From Budorcas taxicolor (Eukaryota > Chordata > Mammalia > Artiodactyla > Bovidae), in assembly GCF_023091745.1 (NCBI RefSeq), contig NC_068910.1:38985272-39049271 (forward strand): a stretch of 64,000 nt of DNA. Reading direction: 5' to 3'. The position numbers and the translations under genes are program-made. The first letter of the stretch is position 1. Every line of letters begins with the position of its first letter. Of the stretch, positions 11,761 through 22,339 are shown one piece after another. Under the pieces are notes generated by a model, which saw only the letters and a program-made list of their open reading frames with translations, was not told the DNA's origin and searched no databases.

Positions 11761-12534
11761 AGTTGTGACACCAAGGTATGGATTTGGAAATCCCCGTAGT
11801 GGTCAGGAGAAAATAATTGCTGACCCAGTCAGGATCTCTGGAGCATCCTGTTTGTTGCCCGTGCAAGTTCAAGACCTACTGGATGATTATTAAAGGTCCT
11901 TCTGGCTTTACAGTGTAGCACTCAAGGTGGCATTGACCCTGGATCTGTAGAAATCTAGGCTTCCTGTTTTGGCAGTGTGGGCTTTAGAACTTTGTGCCAA
12001 TGCACTCAACAGAAAATATAATTAGATGTCCTTTGAGAGAAGGAGATTGATCTGACGTCAGGAAGTCCTTTCCATTATACAGTGACAGAAATCCCCCTCA
12101 AACACATCAACTCACTCAGAGGAATTTTTTTTCCTTTTAAACATATTCTGGGGACATCTATACTCAGTGTTGACCATCTTCAGGAAGAAGGTTGTTTCAG
12201 CCCTATCTAGACAAAATCTGATTGATTACCTGGAAGTATTTTTTTAAGAGAAATATTTGTTCTTGTTGAATCCTGAAACTAGGGTTTCCAAAATGTCCCT
12301 CCTGCAGGAGTTTACTGACCTTTATGCCAGTGTGGCTCTCTGACTTGAAAGGCTTGTGGCTGCCGAGGACACTGTGGCCTTAAAAGCTCCTTTTCAAAAG
12401 TTTTTTCCCCCTTTGGTTGAGAACTGAGAGTCACACAGTCTTTAAAAAGCATGAAAATTTGGCAGCTTCAGAATTCTTACTGAATTTGTAAGCATGCCAT
12501 GGTGATTAAAGCCCATAAAGTACTACTTTTTAAA

Positions 12535-12725
12535 CTTTCTTACTGTTGAAATTTTCAAATCTGTACACAAGTGGAAAGAAGAGTATAATAAACTGCCACA
12601 TACCCATCAGCCCATCTTTAACAACATTTTGCCTGTTTTGTTTCATTTATACTCCTACTGTATTTTCTGCAAGATTTTAAAGAAGTCTAGACATCTTGTT
12701 TCACTGTGCATCTCTTAACTTCAGA
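12535..12725 (-). mobile_element. Old L1M-like 3' end
   Basis: The text 'agagtataataaactgccac' followed by 'atacccatcagcccatcttt' and 'tttgtttcatttatactcct' resembles the reversed 3' non-coding end of ancient L1M elements. It was recognised by eye only. Confidence 0.5.
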
Positions 12726-12796
12726 GAATATTTTTAAATGTGTATAATCACCATAGCATTCTCATATCTAAAAAGAACTAACAATAAATCATGTAA

Positions 12797-12940
12797 TGCT
12801 GCTGCTGCTGCTGCTAAGTCACTTCAGTCGTGTCCGACTCTGTGCGAGCCCATAGACAGCAGCCCACCAGGCTCCCCCGTCCCTGGGATTCTCCAGGCAA
12901 GAACGCTGGAGTGGGTTGCCATTTCCTTCTCCAATGCATG
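12797..12940 (-). mobile_element. BOV-A2 SINE (one monomer)
   Basis: It starts with five TGC units (the reversed AGC-type tail), then 'aagtcacttcagtcgtgtcc', and ends at 'ccttctccaatgcatg'. Only one of the two BovA monomers is present. Confidence 0.88.
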
Positions 12941-13013
12941 CCTATCTCTATTCGTGTTTCTCCAACTGTTTCAAAGAAATCTTTCTATAATTGTTTCCTT
13001 GGAATCTAACATT

Positions 13014-13240
13014 AATTTTTTTCTAATAATTTTTAAATTGGAGTATAACTGCTTTACAATGTTGTGTTAATTTCTGCTGTACAACATCGTGAATCAGCCA
13101 TATGTAAATAAATCCCCTTCCTCTTGAGCCTCCCTCCTACTTCCCCAATTCCATTACCCATGCCTAGGTCATCACAGAGCACCAAGCTCCCTGTATTATA
13201 CAGCAGCTTCCCACTAGCTATTTATTTTACATATCTAGCA
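13014..13240 (-). mobile_element. L1 LINE 3' end
   Basis: The stretch 'ctttacaatgttgtgttaat' then 'gtgaatcagccatatgtaaa' is the same reversed L1 3' non-coding end as seen at 9340-9400 and 26345-26405 in this window. Confidence 0.75.
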
Positions 13241-13389
13241 TTAATTTTTAACTCTGCTTTTTTAGTGGGAAGACCGCAGATTTTTTATATTGTCTCTTTC
13301 AGGATTTGGGTACATGTGTTGTACTGGTCACATTTATTATACTGAGATGTAAAGAGGCAGTTTAAGATGATGATTATGCTTAAGAAAAT

Positions 13390-14312
13390 GAAAGGTAAGC
13401 CACAAGCTGGGCAAAAACACTTAAAAAACATGTCAGACAAAAGGCTTATATCTAGCCTATAGGAAAAACTCTTATAACCCAATAGTAAAAAGACTTCCCA
13501 TTTAAAATAATGGGTAAAAGATTTGATCAGATATTTCACACACAAAAAAAGGATATATGAATAGTCAATAAGAACATAAAAAGATATTCAACATCAGTAG
13601 TTATTAGAAAAATGCAAATGAAAACCACCTAGATATGTTATGAGAAACCTACTAGAATGGCTAAAATTAGAATGACTGACAATACCAAGCACTGGTGATG
13701 ATCTGGAACAGTGCAGCTCCCACTCTTAGTGATGAGAAGGGGAAATGGTAGCATCAGTTTGGAAAATAGTATGGTTAGGTCTTCTGAAGTTAAATATATC
13801 CTTAGGGTTCTCAGATCTATTTCCATATTTTTGTCTAAGAGAAATGAAAACATATCCCCACCCCAGAACTTGTACTTGAAGTTTCCCAGTAGCATCTTTC
13901 GTCATAATCTGGAAACAACCCCAGTATCCATTAATTGTTCAGTGGATAAATAAATGATGACACAGCCATGTTATGGACCACTACTCAGCAATAGAAAGAA
14001 GAAGCTATTAATATACACAATAACATGAATGAACCTTAAAAATTTTGCTAAGTGAAAGAATTTTTAAAAACTGCCTACTAATATTATTTTTCCAGTTTTT
14101 ATGCAATTCTGGAAAATGCAAAGCTACAGTGGTAGAAAGCAAATCAGGAGTTGCCTAGGAGTGGAGATGGGGCAAGGCGTCAGCTGCCAAAGGCGCAAGG
14201 AAACCTCTTAGTGTGTGATACGATGTTTATGTCTCAATTGTGTTAGCAGTTACATGTGGTTAGATGACTGTATAAACTGCCCATAGTCATGCACTTAAAA
14301 TGGATGGATTTT
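13390..14312 (+). mobile_element. Ancient L1M-type LINE, ORF2 end and 3' UTR
   Basis: Sense-strand landmarks of an old L1 follow in order: 'tgcaaatgaaaaccacctag', 'aagagaaatgaaaacatatc', 'ctggaaacaaccccagtatc', 'gtggataaataaatgatgac' and 'caggagttgcctaggagtgg'. The coding frame is destroyed by many changes. Confidence 0.75.
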
Positions 14313-14453
14313 TTTTTTTTTTAATTGATGGTTAGGGACCATCAACTCTGGTAGCGTGTATCTTCGTGGTAGATTCTGTTTCACCTTAGGTGAGATACAT
14401 AACCCAAAACTCCATTTTCTCTGTGGTAAATTGGAGGTGATCATAATACCCTC

Positions 14454-14726
14454 TGGAGAAGGCACTAGTGACCCACTCTGGTAATTTTGCCTGGAAAATC
14501 CCATGGATGGAGGAGCCTGGTAGGCTGCAGTCCATGGGGTCGCTAAGAGTCGGACACGACTGAGTGACTTGACTTTTCACTTTTCACTTTAATGCATTGG
14601 AGAAGGAAATGGCAACCCACTCCAGTGTTCTTGCCTGGAGAACCCCCGGGACAGAGGAGTCTGGTGGGCTGCCGTCTATGGGGTCACACAGAGTCGGACA
14701 CGACTGAAGCAACTTAGCAACAGCAG
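14454..14726 (+). mobile_element. BOV-A2 SINE, two monomers, with target duplication
   Basis: Two BovA monomers are joined by the 'cttttcacttttcacttt' linker, and the element ends in AGCAACAGCAG. It is flanked by near-identical 12-mers, CATAATACCCTC (14442-14453) and CATAGTACCCTC (14727-14738), which mark the insertion. Confidence 0.92.
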
Positions 14727-15750
14727 CATAGTACCCTCATAGAGTCCCAAGAGGAGAAAATAAATGATCATCCAAATGAAGGGCTTGATACCTACCATAT
14801 CTAACAATTGTTAAATGCACAGGAAGGGACACACCTGACCCTAGGACCCACTTCTTCCTGCATTTCTGGAAATCTTCTGCCTTTCAGTGCCCATCCCTGA
14901 TCAGATTCTCCTTTCGGAAGATATCACAAGGGAAGAGGCAGGTGGCTGGGGTCTGGGGACAGTTCTGAGAGAGAAGGTGAGTCTTGGCAGGTGTGGACAA
15001 AAGGAACTAGGGCAACCCACAGGCTGGTGGGAGAGCCTGGGACCTGCAAGGATGTTGCTTTCCCAGGCGGTGCTGCCATCCAGGCAGCTCTGGAGAAGTG
15101 AAACTCCTTTATATAAGCAGCCTTAATCATGTAGTGCTGCTTGTTTACATCTGAAGGAAACTCAAAATGTGACAGCATTTGAAATAGGGGTGTTTTTTTT
15201 TTAATGAGTGTTTTACAGAACCTTATTTTTAGCCCTGTTGGCTCATGTTATATAACTGAGCCGTCTCGTGGGACACTCTAAATAGAACTTGCAATAGCAA
15301 GAGATGACAGAAACTGGTATAAGCTCTTTGACTACAAGGATAATCTAATTGTAGGATGATGCTAATGATACGGAAGTTGCTTTCCTCCTTCCCTTGAAGA
15401 AATCTGATGCGGGCAGGGGACCTGCGATTTTCCTTTGCATACTTTTAATAGAAATTAGAAGTCTGTTCTCCCAGTTCGCCTCCCTGAAGAGTAAAGTGTG
15501 ACACATGGATGAGTTTTGCTTATGGAACAGACCCATCTGATGGATGCCTGCTGGGTACTCAGTGCTTCCCTTCAGGAGACTGGAGTCCAGTGCGGATGGG
15601 GCTTGGAAGAGGGGGCACTGACTGCTAGAAAACAGTATCCCACAGGGCTGAGCAGGGATACTGAGGGTCAGAGACAGAAGGAGCACCTAGCCAATTTTGT
15701 GAGGAGAAAGGGGATGGGGGAGGCTTCCTGTCAGAGATGCACGCGTACGT

Positions 15751-15971
15751 GCGTGCTAAGTCACTTCAGTCATGTCCAACTCTTCGCTACCCCATGGACT
15801 GTAGCCTGCCAGGCTCCTCTGTCTGTGGAGATTCTACAGGCAAGAATACTGGAAAGGGTTGCCATGTCCTTCTCCAGGGGATCTTCCCAACACAGGGATC
15901 GAACCCACGTCTCTTTATGTCCCCTGCATTGGCAGGTGGGTTCTTTACCTCTTGTGCCACCTGGGAAGCCC
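15751..15971 (-). mobile_element. Bov-tA SINE
   Basis: On the - strand the tRNA-like head begins at 15971 (GGGCTTCCCAGGTGG) and the BovA body ends near 15751. It lies about 260 bases upstream of exon 4 and in opposite orientation to the Bov-tA copy at 17636. Confidence 0.9.
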
Positions 15972-16234
15972 CCTGGAAGAGGTGACATCTAAGCTAAGAC
16001 CTCAGGTGAATAGGAAAGGGAGAGAATTTCCCAGGTAGAAGGAAGACGTCAAAGGCTTAGAGGTAAGACAACATGCATGTGACTGGTCATGTCGGGGGCA
16101 GAAAACTGGAGGTCAGGGTTGGGCCAAGGCAGGCCAGAGAGGTGCTTGAAGAAATTGTCACTGAACCCGCTCAGGTGTGTCCCCTCTGTGAGGGGAAAGC
16201 CCTGATCTCTGAGAGCCCTGCCTCCTGGTTGCAG

Positions 16235-16410
16235 GGACCCTGGAACCGCACTGGTCGGGGCTGCTGTGGACGGCCATGCTCATCTCTCTGGCCATCGTCA
16301 TCGCCCTCCCCAAGCCCCATGGCATCCGGGCCTTAATCGCTTCTACGATTCTCCGGTTGATATTTTCCGTCGGGCTACAACCCACACTGTTTCTTCTGGG
16401 AGCTTTCAAC
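16235..16410 (+). CDS. ITPR1: ITPR1 window exon 4 (S2 and start of S3)
   Basis: These 176 nt complete codon w141 and encode w142-w199. TLEPHWSG is followed by S2 (about w150-w165, [16 protein letters not shown]), a PKPHGIRAL linker, and the first half of S3 ending LFLLGAFN. These helices belong to the voltage-sensor-like bundle around the IP3R pore. The acceptor is GTTGCAG ending at 16234 and the donor GTAAGT begins at 16411. Phase is 1 in, 0 out. The exon is bracketed by inverted Bov-tA SINEs (15751-15971 and 17636-17945). Confidence 0.97.
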
Positions 16411-17635
16411 GTAAGTATGAATCCCTCCACTGCCTTTTTTTGTTTGTTTATTTCCATCTGAGTAGGAATGCCTTCCAGTCTCCCTGGAATTTTGGCCTGT
16501 GCCTTCAGTGCAGAAAAATATAGCCTTTGGGTGAGCTGTTAAAATAGCAGAGGAGAGCTGCAGGTGGGCCTCTCCCTCTTCACTTTTCACGGGACAGTGG
16601 ACCCCTTCATGTGCTCTCTGGACACTGGCAGTCTCATTGTCAGGGAATATTTCTCTCAGAATTAAGCAAAGGGAGAGAGATGTTGAGATTTGGGTTCATC
16701 GTGCCCATCAGGTCATAGGTGTGCTAGGACAAGAGATTGTAGTCAGGAAGTCCAATGACTGCATGTGAACACAGCCCTCATTTCTGGTGAGGACCGCAGG
16801 GAACAGAGCAGAGAGGCAAGAGGGACTGTTCAGAGAGGGAGCAGGTAGAGAGGTCAGAAGAGAAGCCAGGCGTCAGAAGATGGTAGTCAAAGTCAGTAGT
16901 GACGTTTGGAAGTGCCGTTTCAGTGTGTCCAAAGCTTCCAGTGTGCAAGGGTGGACATCAACTCCCTCTGTGGAATCCTTAGGAAGTGGACATGACTGAT
17001 ACCAAGCCATAAATTGGAGAGGTTTCCTGCCAAAAAGAAGGAACAAGTTGGGATCTGTGGGCATCTAAAACCACCTTCCAGAGGTTTCTGCCCTAAGCAT
17101 ATAAGGAAGCTGAAGTCACTGCATAAAAATGGAAGTGATATTGCAAAATAGGTTAATGCTGTAATTTAGGGCAATGATAAATGTCCCCAAATGGGTGTTC
17201 TGATGGCAGAGGCAGTAAGGGTGTGAGAGGACAAGGGACCACTTCAAGCTGACACGCTTAAGGAGAGAAAGTTTTGTCTCAAAGAATGGAAGCCATCAGG
17301 CCAGGAGGCAGGAACTGGGAGAAGCATTCTCTCAACTGGTGGAAGCAGCGAGGAAAGCCCAGACCTTCTTAAGGGACAGCTAACAGTTAAGTTTCGCCTC
17401 CTCAGTGGTTCATGTACTGAAATATAGGGCCTGATTCTGGACAAGGAACCTGGGCCCCAAACTTTAGGAAAACCCACTGGGGCTCCGTCCTCCAGGTGGG
17501 CCTGTCCCAATTTGATAAATCTTGGGTGAAAAGGGACTTCCTTAGTCAAATTAATGTGGGAAATGGTGGGTCAAGGAAAATGCAAGGTTTTTTACTGAAA
17601 GATTTCTGAGACTTTAACCTATTGATAACACATGA

Positions 17636-17945
17636 GGGCTTCCCTCATATCTCAGTTGGTAAAGAATCCGCCTGCAATGCTGGAGACCCCAGTTCAATTC
17701 CTGGGTCAGGAAGATCCCTTGGAAAAGGGATAGGCTACCGACTCCAGTATTCTTGGGCTTCCCTTGTGGCTTGGCTGATAAAGAATCCACCTGCAATGTG
17801 GGAGACCTGGGTTCGATCCCTGGGTTGGGAAGATCTCCTGGAGAAGGGAAAGGCTACCCACTCCAGTATTCTGGCCTGGAGAATTCCATGGGCTGTATAG
17901 TCCATGGGGTTGCAAAGAGTCAGACATGACTGAGCAACTTTCACT
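17636..17945 (+). mobile_element. Bov-tA SINE with duplicated head
   Basis: Two tRNA-like heads follow each other (17638 and 17757, each with 'gtaaagaatccgcc'- or 'ataaagaatccacc'-type sequence and a B box). A single BovA body then ends 'cagacatgactgagcaactt'. The flanks TAACACATGA and TAACGCATGA are probable target duplications. Confidence 0.9.
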
Positions 17946-18160
17946 TTAACGCATGATGAATCTCTAAGAAGGGAACACTGGGTCTTCATATTTCCCAAAC
18001 TTATTTGCCCACATGTTTTGTAAAGTGTAACTTGATATTAGTGTTATATGGAATATAGGTTGGGAAATTCTATTCCCAATACTGGTAAGTGACAGGGCTT
18101 TTTGGTTTTGTTCTAGAGATTTTTTTCCGTGGACCATCTGCAGAGTTTACCACAACACAG

Positions 18161-18288
18161 TTTCTTTTTTATATTTTGGTCTTTTGGCCAAGAGACATGT
18201 AGGATCTTAGCTCCCTGGCCAGGGTTCACACCCGCACCCCCTGCATTGGAAGGTGAAGTCCTGACCACTGGACCACCAGGAAGGTCCC
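18161..18288 (-). mobile_element. CHR-2-type SINE
   Basis: The reversed head 'ctggaccaccaggaaggtcc' lies at the right end. The T-rich left end 'ttctttttta' corresponds to the tail. Confidence 0.8.
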
Positions 18289-20041
18289 TGACTCAGGGTT
18301 TTTGAGCAGAGAATTGGTAGAAGTAAAGTATCGTTGAGAAAACTCCCTCAGTAGAGGCATGAATATATATATATATGGATTTGAGTGGGGAGTAGGTGAA
18401 CTGGAGGCAGGGGGACCCCTTACGGAGTCATGTCCCCCTTACATGAGACAAGCCTGCCTCTTGGTCATAGTGGAGAATGAAGACACAGATGTCAGAGCTT
18501 TGGAGGAAATGGTGACACATGGTGGGCATAGGGTCTGAGCCTTATGCCTGAAAACGGTGCGTGGCTTGGTCCTTTTCTCTAGGCAGCGAAGGTATTCCTA
18601 TCTTTACTGGGTGGTGAAGCAGGCAAGAATAATTCCAAATTTTCAGTCACGGAAGACTGGGAGAGGAATAATGCAGCCAGCTACACTGAAGTCAGGCAAG
18701 ACCTGGTTTTCGGGGTGCAGATAGACCTGAGTTATTGAGTTACTTGACTTGGGGTGACAAGACTAGCTATTCGTGTTAGGCCTGACATTTAGAAATGCAT
18801 GACCAGAGTAAAAGGGACACGTGAGCACTGAAGGAGGCAATGCAGGCTTCACCTGCAGTGAGTGGAAGTATTTTAAGAAAGAAATACAGAAGACACAAAT
18901 AGAAGGAAAAAGCACTATCTCAGAGGTTGTCTTCTATGAGTTAATTCTTTTGTTTCTCTGGTCTTATGTCATTCCAGAGTTTTCTCTTCTGTAACATCAA
19001 TCAGTTGGGGAAAAGACCCTATGTGGATAATTGGTGGCCATTCATAATCACATTAGCCGGGGGAGGGAGGGAGAGATGGGAAAACTAAAACAATAAACAG
19101 TTATTTAGAGAGGATTAATAAAAAAGAATACTTACATGGAGCAATGGGAGAAGGAAAGTAGCCGTGAGAAAACTAGGGCAGAAGTTAAAGAGGAGAGCAG
19201 ATTCAGGTGAAGCAGATTGTGTAGGCCATGACACGTTGGAGGCCCAGGAATGCCAACCAGAGCATGGCCTTTTTTCCCTCTCTTGGAAACCTCAGCACAG
19301 TTCATTCAGAATCGATGATGTTTTCTCACCCTAAAAAAGATCTGACACTGGCAAAGTTTAAAATATTAAGGAAAAAAAGACCTGGTGGATTGAAAGTGGA
19401 GCCTGTCTGAGAAAACCTAACCTTCTCCGTGGGTGTTGGCTTCCTCCCTTATCTGATTGCTGAGAAGTTCACTTGCACTGACCCACCAGATTAACTGGCA
19501 GCATTCCCCCAGCACCTGTGGCCAAGCTAGCTCGGGTGGCAGGACATGGTTTTACAAAGCGCAGCCAAAGCGCATTCTCTCTGGCTTTCTCCTGAGTTAG
19601 GTTTTTCTAGCAACATGTTGCTAAAGGCAGACTTGCAAGCTTGGGATTTCTATCAAAGGTAGGACTATCTTATACAGTAAGTCAGCCTTCAGTTTCAGGG
19701 GTCAGAAAACCTACTCCATGCTAATAAGCAAAGAAGAAAATGTGACTGAGAATCAGGAGGCTGGCTTCAGGTGTAGCTGAATCCAGGAGCCCAGACGATA
19801 GCATAAGGGCTCATTTCCTCTTGTTTGCTTCTGCACTGCTGGTACCCTCAGGCTCTGTGATAATGCAGGATGGATGCCAGCAGCCTCAGAGCTCACTTTC
19901 TCTCAGGTTCAAGGTCAAGGATAAAGAATAAAATTGTCTTAGCTGCAGTCCCAGCAGAGATCTCAGGGGGTGTCATTGATTCCATTTGGTCACATGCCTA
20001 TCTCTGAAGGAATCGTTGTTGCCAGGGGAATACAGTATTCT

Positions 20042-20088
20042 GATTGGCCAGGATGGAGCCCCACCCAGACCTCAAGGACCAATATAAA
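20042..20088 (+). promoter_or_regulatory. Promoter-like CCAAT/TATA cluster (candidate)
   Basis: An inverted CCAAT box (GATTGG at 20042) is followed by CCAAT at 20079-20083, overlapping TATAAA at 20083-20088. An ETS-like TTTCCGG lies about 45 bases downstream. The order and spacing resemble a core promoter, but the surrounding text (19970-20060) may belong to an old interspersed repeat I cannot name. No gene is seen starting here. Confidence 0.25.
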
Positions 20089-20708
20089 GGAAGGGATGGA
20101 GCCCCAGAGATAAAATAGAAGTTATTTCCGGAAAGAGGGGCAAGGGACTAGAACTCATCTTGAAGTCCCTTTCTTCCCCTACCACCCCAAGAAAATTATT
20201 TTTCCGTGTAGAATTAGGAGCAGTAGAAAACAAGAGCTGGCTGCTTCTCATTAGATTGCAAAACTCTAATGCCTAGAACGTAACAGAAATTCAGAAAACA
20301 CTTTTAATCATGCTCATCACAGGGTTAGTGGATTGAGGTGACTTCTGTGTTTGACTAACTCATGTAAGAATGTTAGAAATGATTCATATCTCATCTTGAA
20401 AATCATAATTTCAGTATGTGCGAATTTTGTTTCTGTCATATACAAATGCCACTTGATTAGCGTTGTGCATGAAGTTATTTGACTGTCACATTAACTTGTA
20501 ATAATGCCTGAAAAGCAAAGTAATGAAATGACTGAGATCCACAAAACAGTTCTTGGTGCGTCTGGTGGGCACTTGGTGAAAAAGGAAGCTTCTGTTTGGG
20601 GCAGAGGCGCCGAAAGACACTTGAGGGCAAGTTGCCCTCAGTTCTCACCAAGAGTCTCAAGTTCGGCTTGGTCCGTGCTTCTCTCACTGTGGCTGTCATT
20701 GTTCTCAG

Positions 20709-20873
20709 GTCTGCAACAAAATCATTTTTCTGATGAGCTTTGTGGGCAACTGTGGGACGTTCACCAGAGGCTACCGGGCCATGGTTCTGGATGTTGAGTT
20801 CCTTTATCATCTGCTATACCTGCTGATCTGCGCCATGGGGCTCTTCGTCCATGAGTTCTTCTACAGTTTGCTG
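20709..20873 (+). CDS. ITPR1: ITPR1 window exon 5 (S3 end and S4)
   Basis: These 165 nt encode w200-w254, phase 0 at both ends. The peptide starts VCNKIIFLMSFVGNCGTF (second half of S3), passes TRGYRAMVLD, and enters the long S4 helix (about w229-w251, EFLYHLLYLLICAMGLFVHE), ending FFYSLL. Unlike voltage-gated channels, this S4 has no regular row of arginines. The acceptor is TTCTCAG ending at 20708 and the donor GTGAGT begins at 20874. Confidence 0.97.
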
Positions 20874-21496
20874 GTGAGTTGCTGGTGTTGAAAGATTTTA
20901 CATGCTGGAAACTAGGAGAGCATGCTCTGTCCTTCCTTCTCATCACAGATCGCTCCTTTTCACGGTGACCAGTGTGCTTGGTCTAAAGAGGCAGTAGGCC
21001 CCTGGATGCAGTGTTTGGGGCATCAGGAAAGGAAAGCTACTCCCGAGAGAAGGTCTGACTAGAAGGAGCCCTGGGGGTGTGTGATCACACTGCCTGCATG
21101 CACGCTCAGCCTGTTACTTTACAGTGATAGACGATGCCCGCAGCCTGGATCAGGAAATGTTGCCTCCACACACCGTACCCGCCCCCTTTGTTTTTCTTTA
21201 TTTCTTGGGCTCAGCCAGCATTTACCAAAAGAATGTTTGTATGACTGTCCCCTTCTGATAGTTCTCATGGGATCCATCTTCCAGTGAAAACATGTAGTAA
21301 CAAGAGCAGGAGCTGTTTTCAAAGACCGAAGACCCCATGACAATGAACTTGATAGATCGTTTATGGATCCAGGAGACCTTTTCAGCGGAAGCTGTCATGC
21401 TCTAGTCTGAGCTGAGTGGTTAAATGTCTTGATCCTATTATCTTCCTTCTGAGCAAGCTTTTAAGTGAATGTCTGCTTATTCTCTTGTCATTACAG

Positions 21497-21521
21497 GGAA
21501 TCTTGAACTGTGGAGTTGTAG
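21497..21521 (+). other. Candidate 25-nt microexon in intron 5
   Basis: A good acceptor (pyrimidines then CATTACAG, ending 21496) is followed after 25 bases by a donor of TAG/GTAAAA form at 21522. If spliced between exons 5 and 6 it would add GILNCGVV, then shift frame and meet a TGA seven bases into exon 6 (reading GCT TTT TGA). It would act as a poison exon cutting the channel after S4. This rests on splice-site appearance only. Confidence 0.2.
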
Positions 21522-21683
21522 GTAAAAAACCATTTCCTTGTACCTACGTCAAATGATAGGAAGCATAAAATTGACCTTTCTGCCAGCAAAACCATCCATA
21601 AAGGAAATAGAAGAAGTATATTAAAATGTTGCTGGGGATAAAAAATATTCAAAGTCTAGGTGTTGACTAAAGATGAGGGACTT

Positions 21684-21800
21684 GGGAATTCGCTGGCAGT
21701 CCAGTGGTTAGGGCTCTGTGCTTTCACTTCCAGGGGTGCAGTTTTGATTCCTGGTCGGGGAGCTAAGATCTTGCAAGCCACGGTGAGACAAAAAAAAACC
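21684..21800 (+). mobile_element. CHR-2-type SINE with target duplication
   Basis: It carries 'ggcagtccagtggttagggc' and ends in an A-rich tail (AAAAAAAAACC). GATGAGGGACTT is repeated exactly at 21672-21683 and 21801-21812, giving a 12-bp target duplication. Confidence 0.88.
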
Positions 21801-22306
21801 GATGAGGGACTTATTTGCAAAAAAAGGCAGAGCAAGGAAAGCACTTTCAGGAGGTGCAGTTCATGTGGTCTCCAGGCTGGTGGCTTAACTGCTGTGTGCT
21901 GCTCACATCTACAAAATGGGGAGAGCAGTCCATTTCCCCACAGGGCCATCACGGGGATTCTCCACTACTGCGCATGTCAGTCTGAGACTAGCCCCACAGC
22001 AGAAATGCTGAGCGAGGGCTATTACTACTGTCTCTGTCAGCCCTTCTCCCATCCAAACACCGTAAAGAACGCCAGGACTTGCCCCTTCTATTAGCGGTGC
22101 ATGCTAGCAGAGATATGGATTCTTCCCCTTCATTTTAAAAATAGGTCTGACCAGACTTTGAGGTTTTAGGCAAAGAGGTCTCTGGATCCACCTGTGATGC
22201 CATTAGGTGCCCTATTTTGGTCACTGTCTATCAGAGACCTTTCGAGTTCTGTATATATTTCTGAGCCTTTTTGTCTCACACAGTAATCTGTGGAGGGGGT
22301 TCTAGC

Positions 22307-22339
22307 TTGTTGGCCTCTCTTTCTTAGAGAGGCCAACAA
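22307..22339. repeat. Perfect inverted repeat, 14-bp arms
   Basis: The arm TTGTTGGCCTCTCT (22307-22320) and its exact reverse complement (22326-22339) are separated by TTCTT. No named element covers it. Confidence 0.95.

Larger units (their letters stand above)
9161..16234 (+). other. Intron 3 of the window
   Basis: This intron is dense in L1 material: reversed L1 at 9318-10145 and 13014-13240, an old sense L1 at 13390-14312, and an L1M-like end at 12535-12725. It also has MIR relics (10235-10345 and 11625-11760), an A16 run (10975-10990), BOV-A2 elements (12797-12940 and 14454-14726) and a reversed Bov-tA (15751-15971). I see nothing to name in 9170-9310, 10350-10970, 11000-11620, 11770-12530, 14740-15745 and 15980-16234, except weak L2-like similarity at about 15975-16130. 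Confidence 0.75.
16411..20708 (+). other. Intron 4 of the window
   Basis: This holds a tandem-headed Bov-tA (17636-17945), a reversed CHR-2 (18161-18288), a short (AT)n near 18363-18376, and a CCAAT/TATA-like cluster at 20042-20088. The stretches 16415-17630, 18380-20030 and 20150-20708 show no element I can name. Confidence 0.75.

Noticed and set aside
12797..12812. CTG/TGC triplet tracts as expandable coding-type repeats
   Set aside because: They are the short AGC-type ends of BOV-A2 SINEs (also at 46066 and 56620), only five or six units long.
17636..17820. tRNA genes suggested by A- and B-box-like sequence
   Set aside because: These are tRNA-derived SINE heads (Bov-tA, CHR), not able to fold into full tRNAs, and are followed by SINE bodies. 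The same applies to the other SINE heads in the window.
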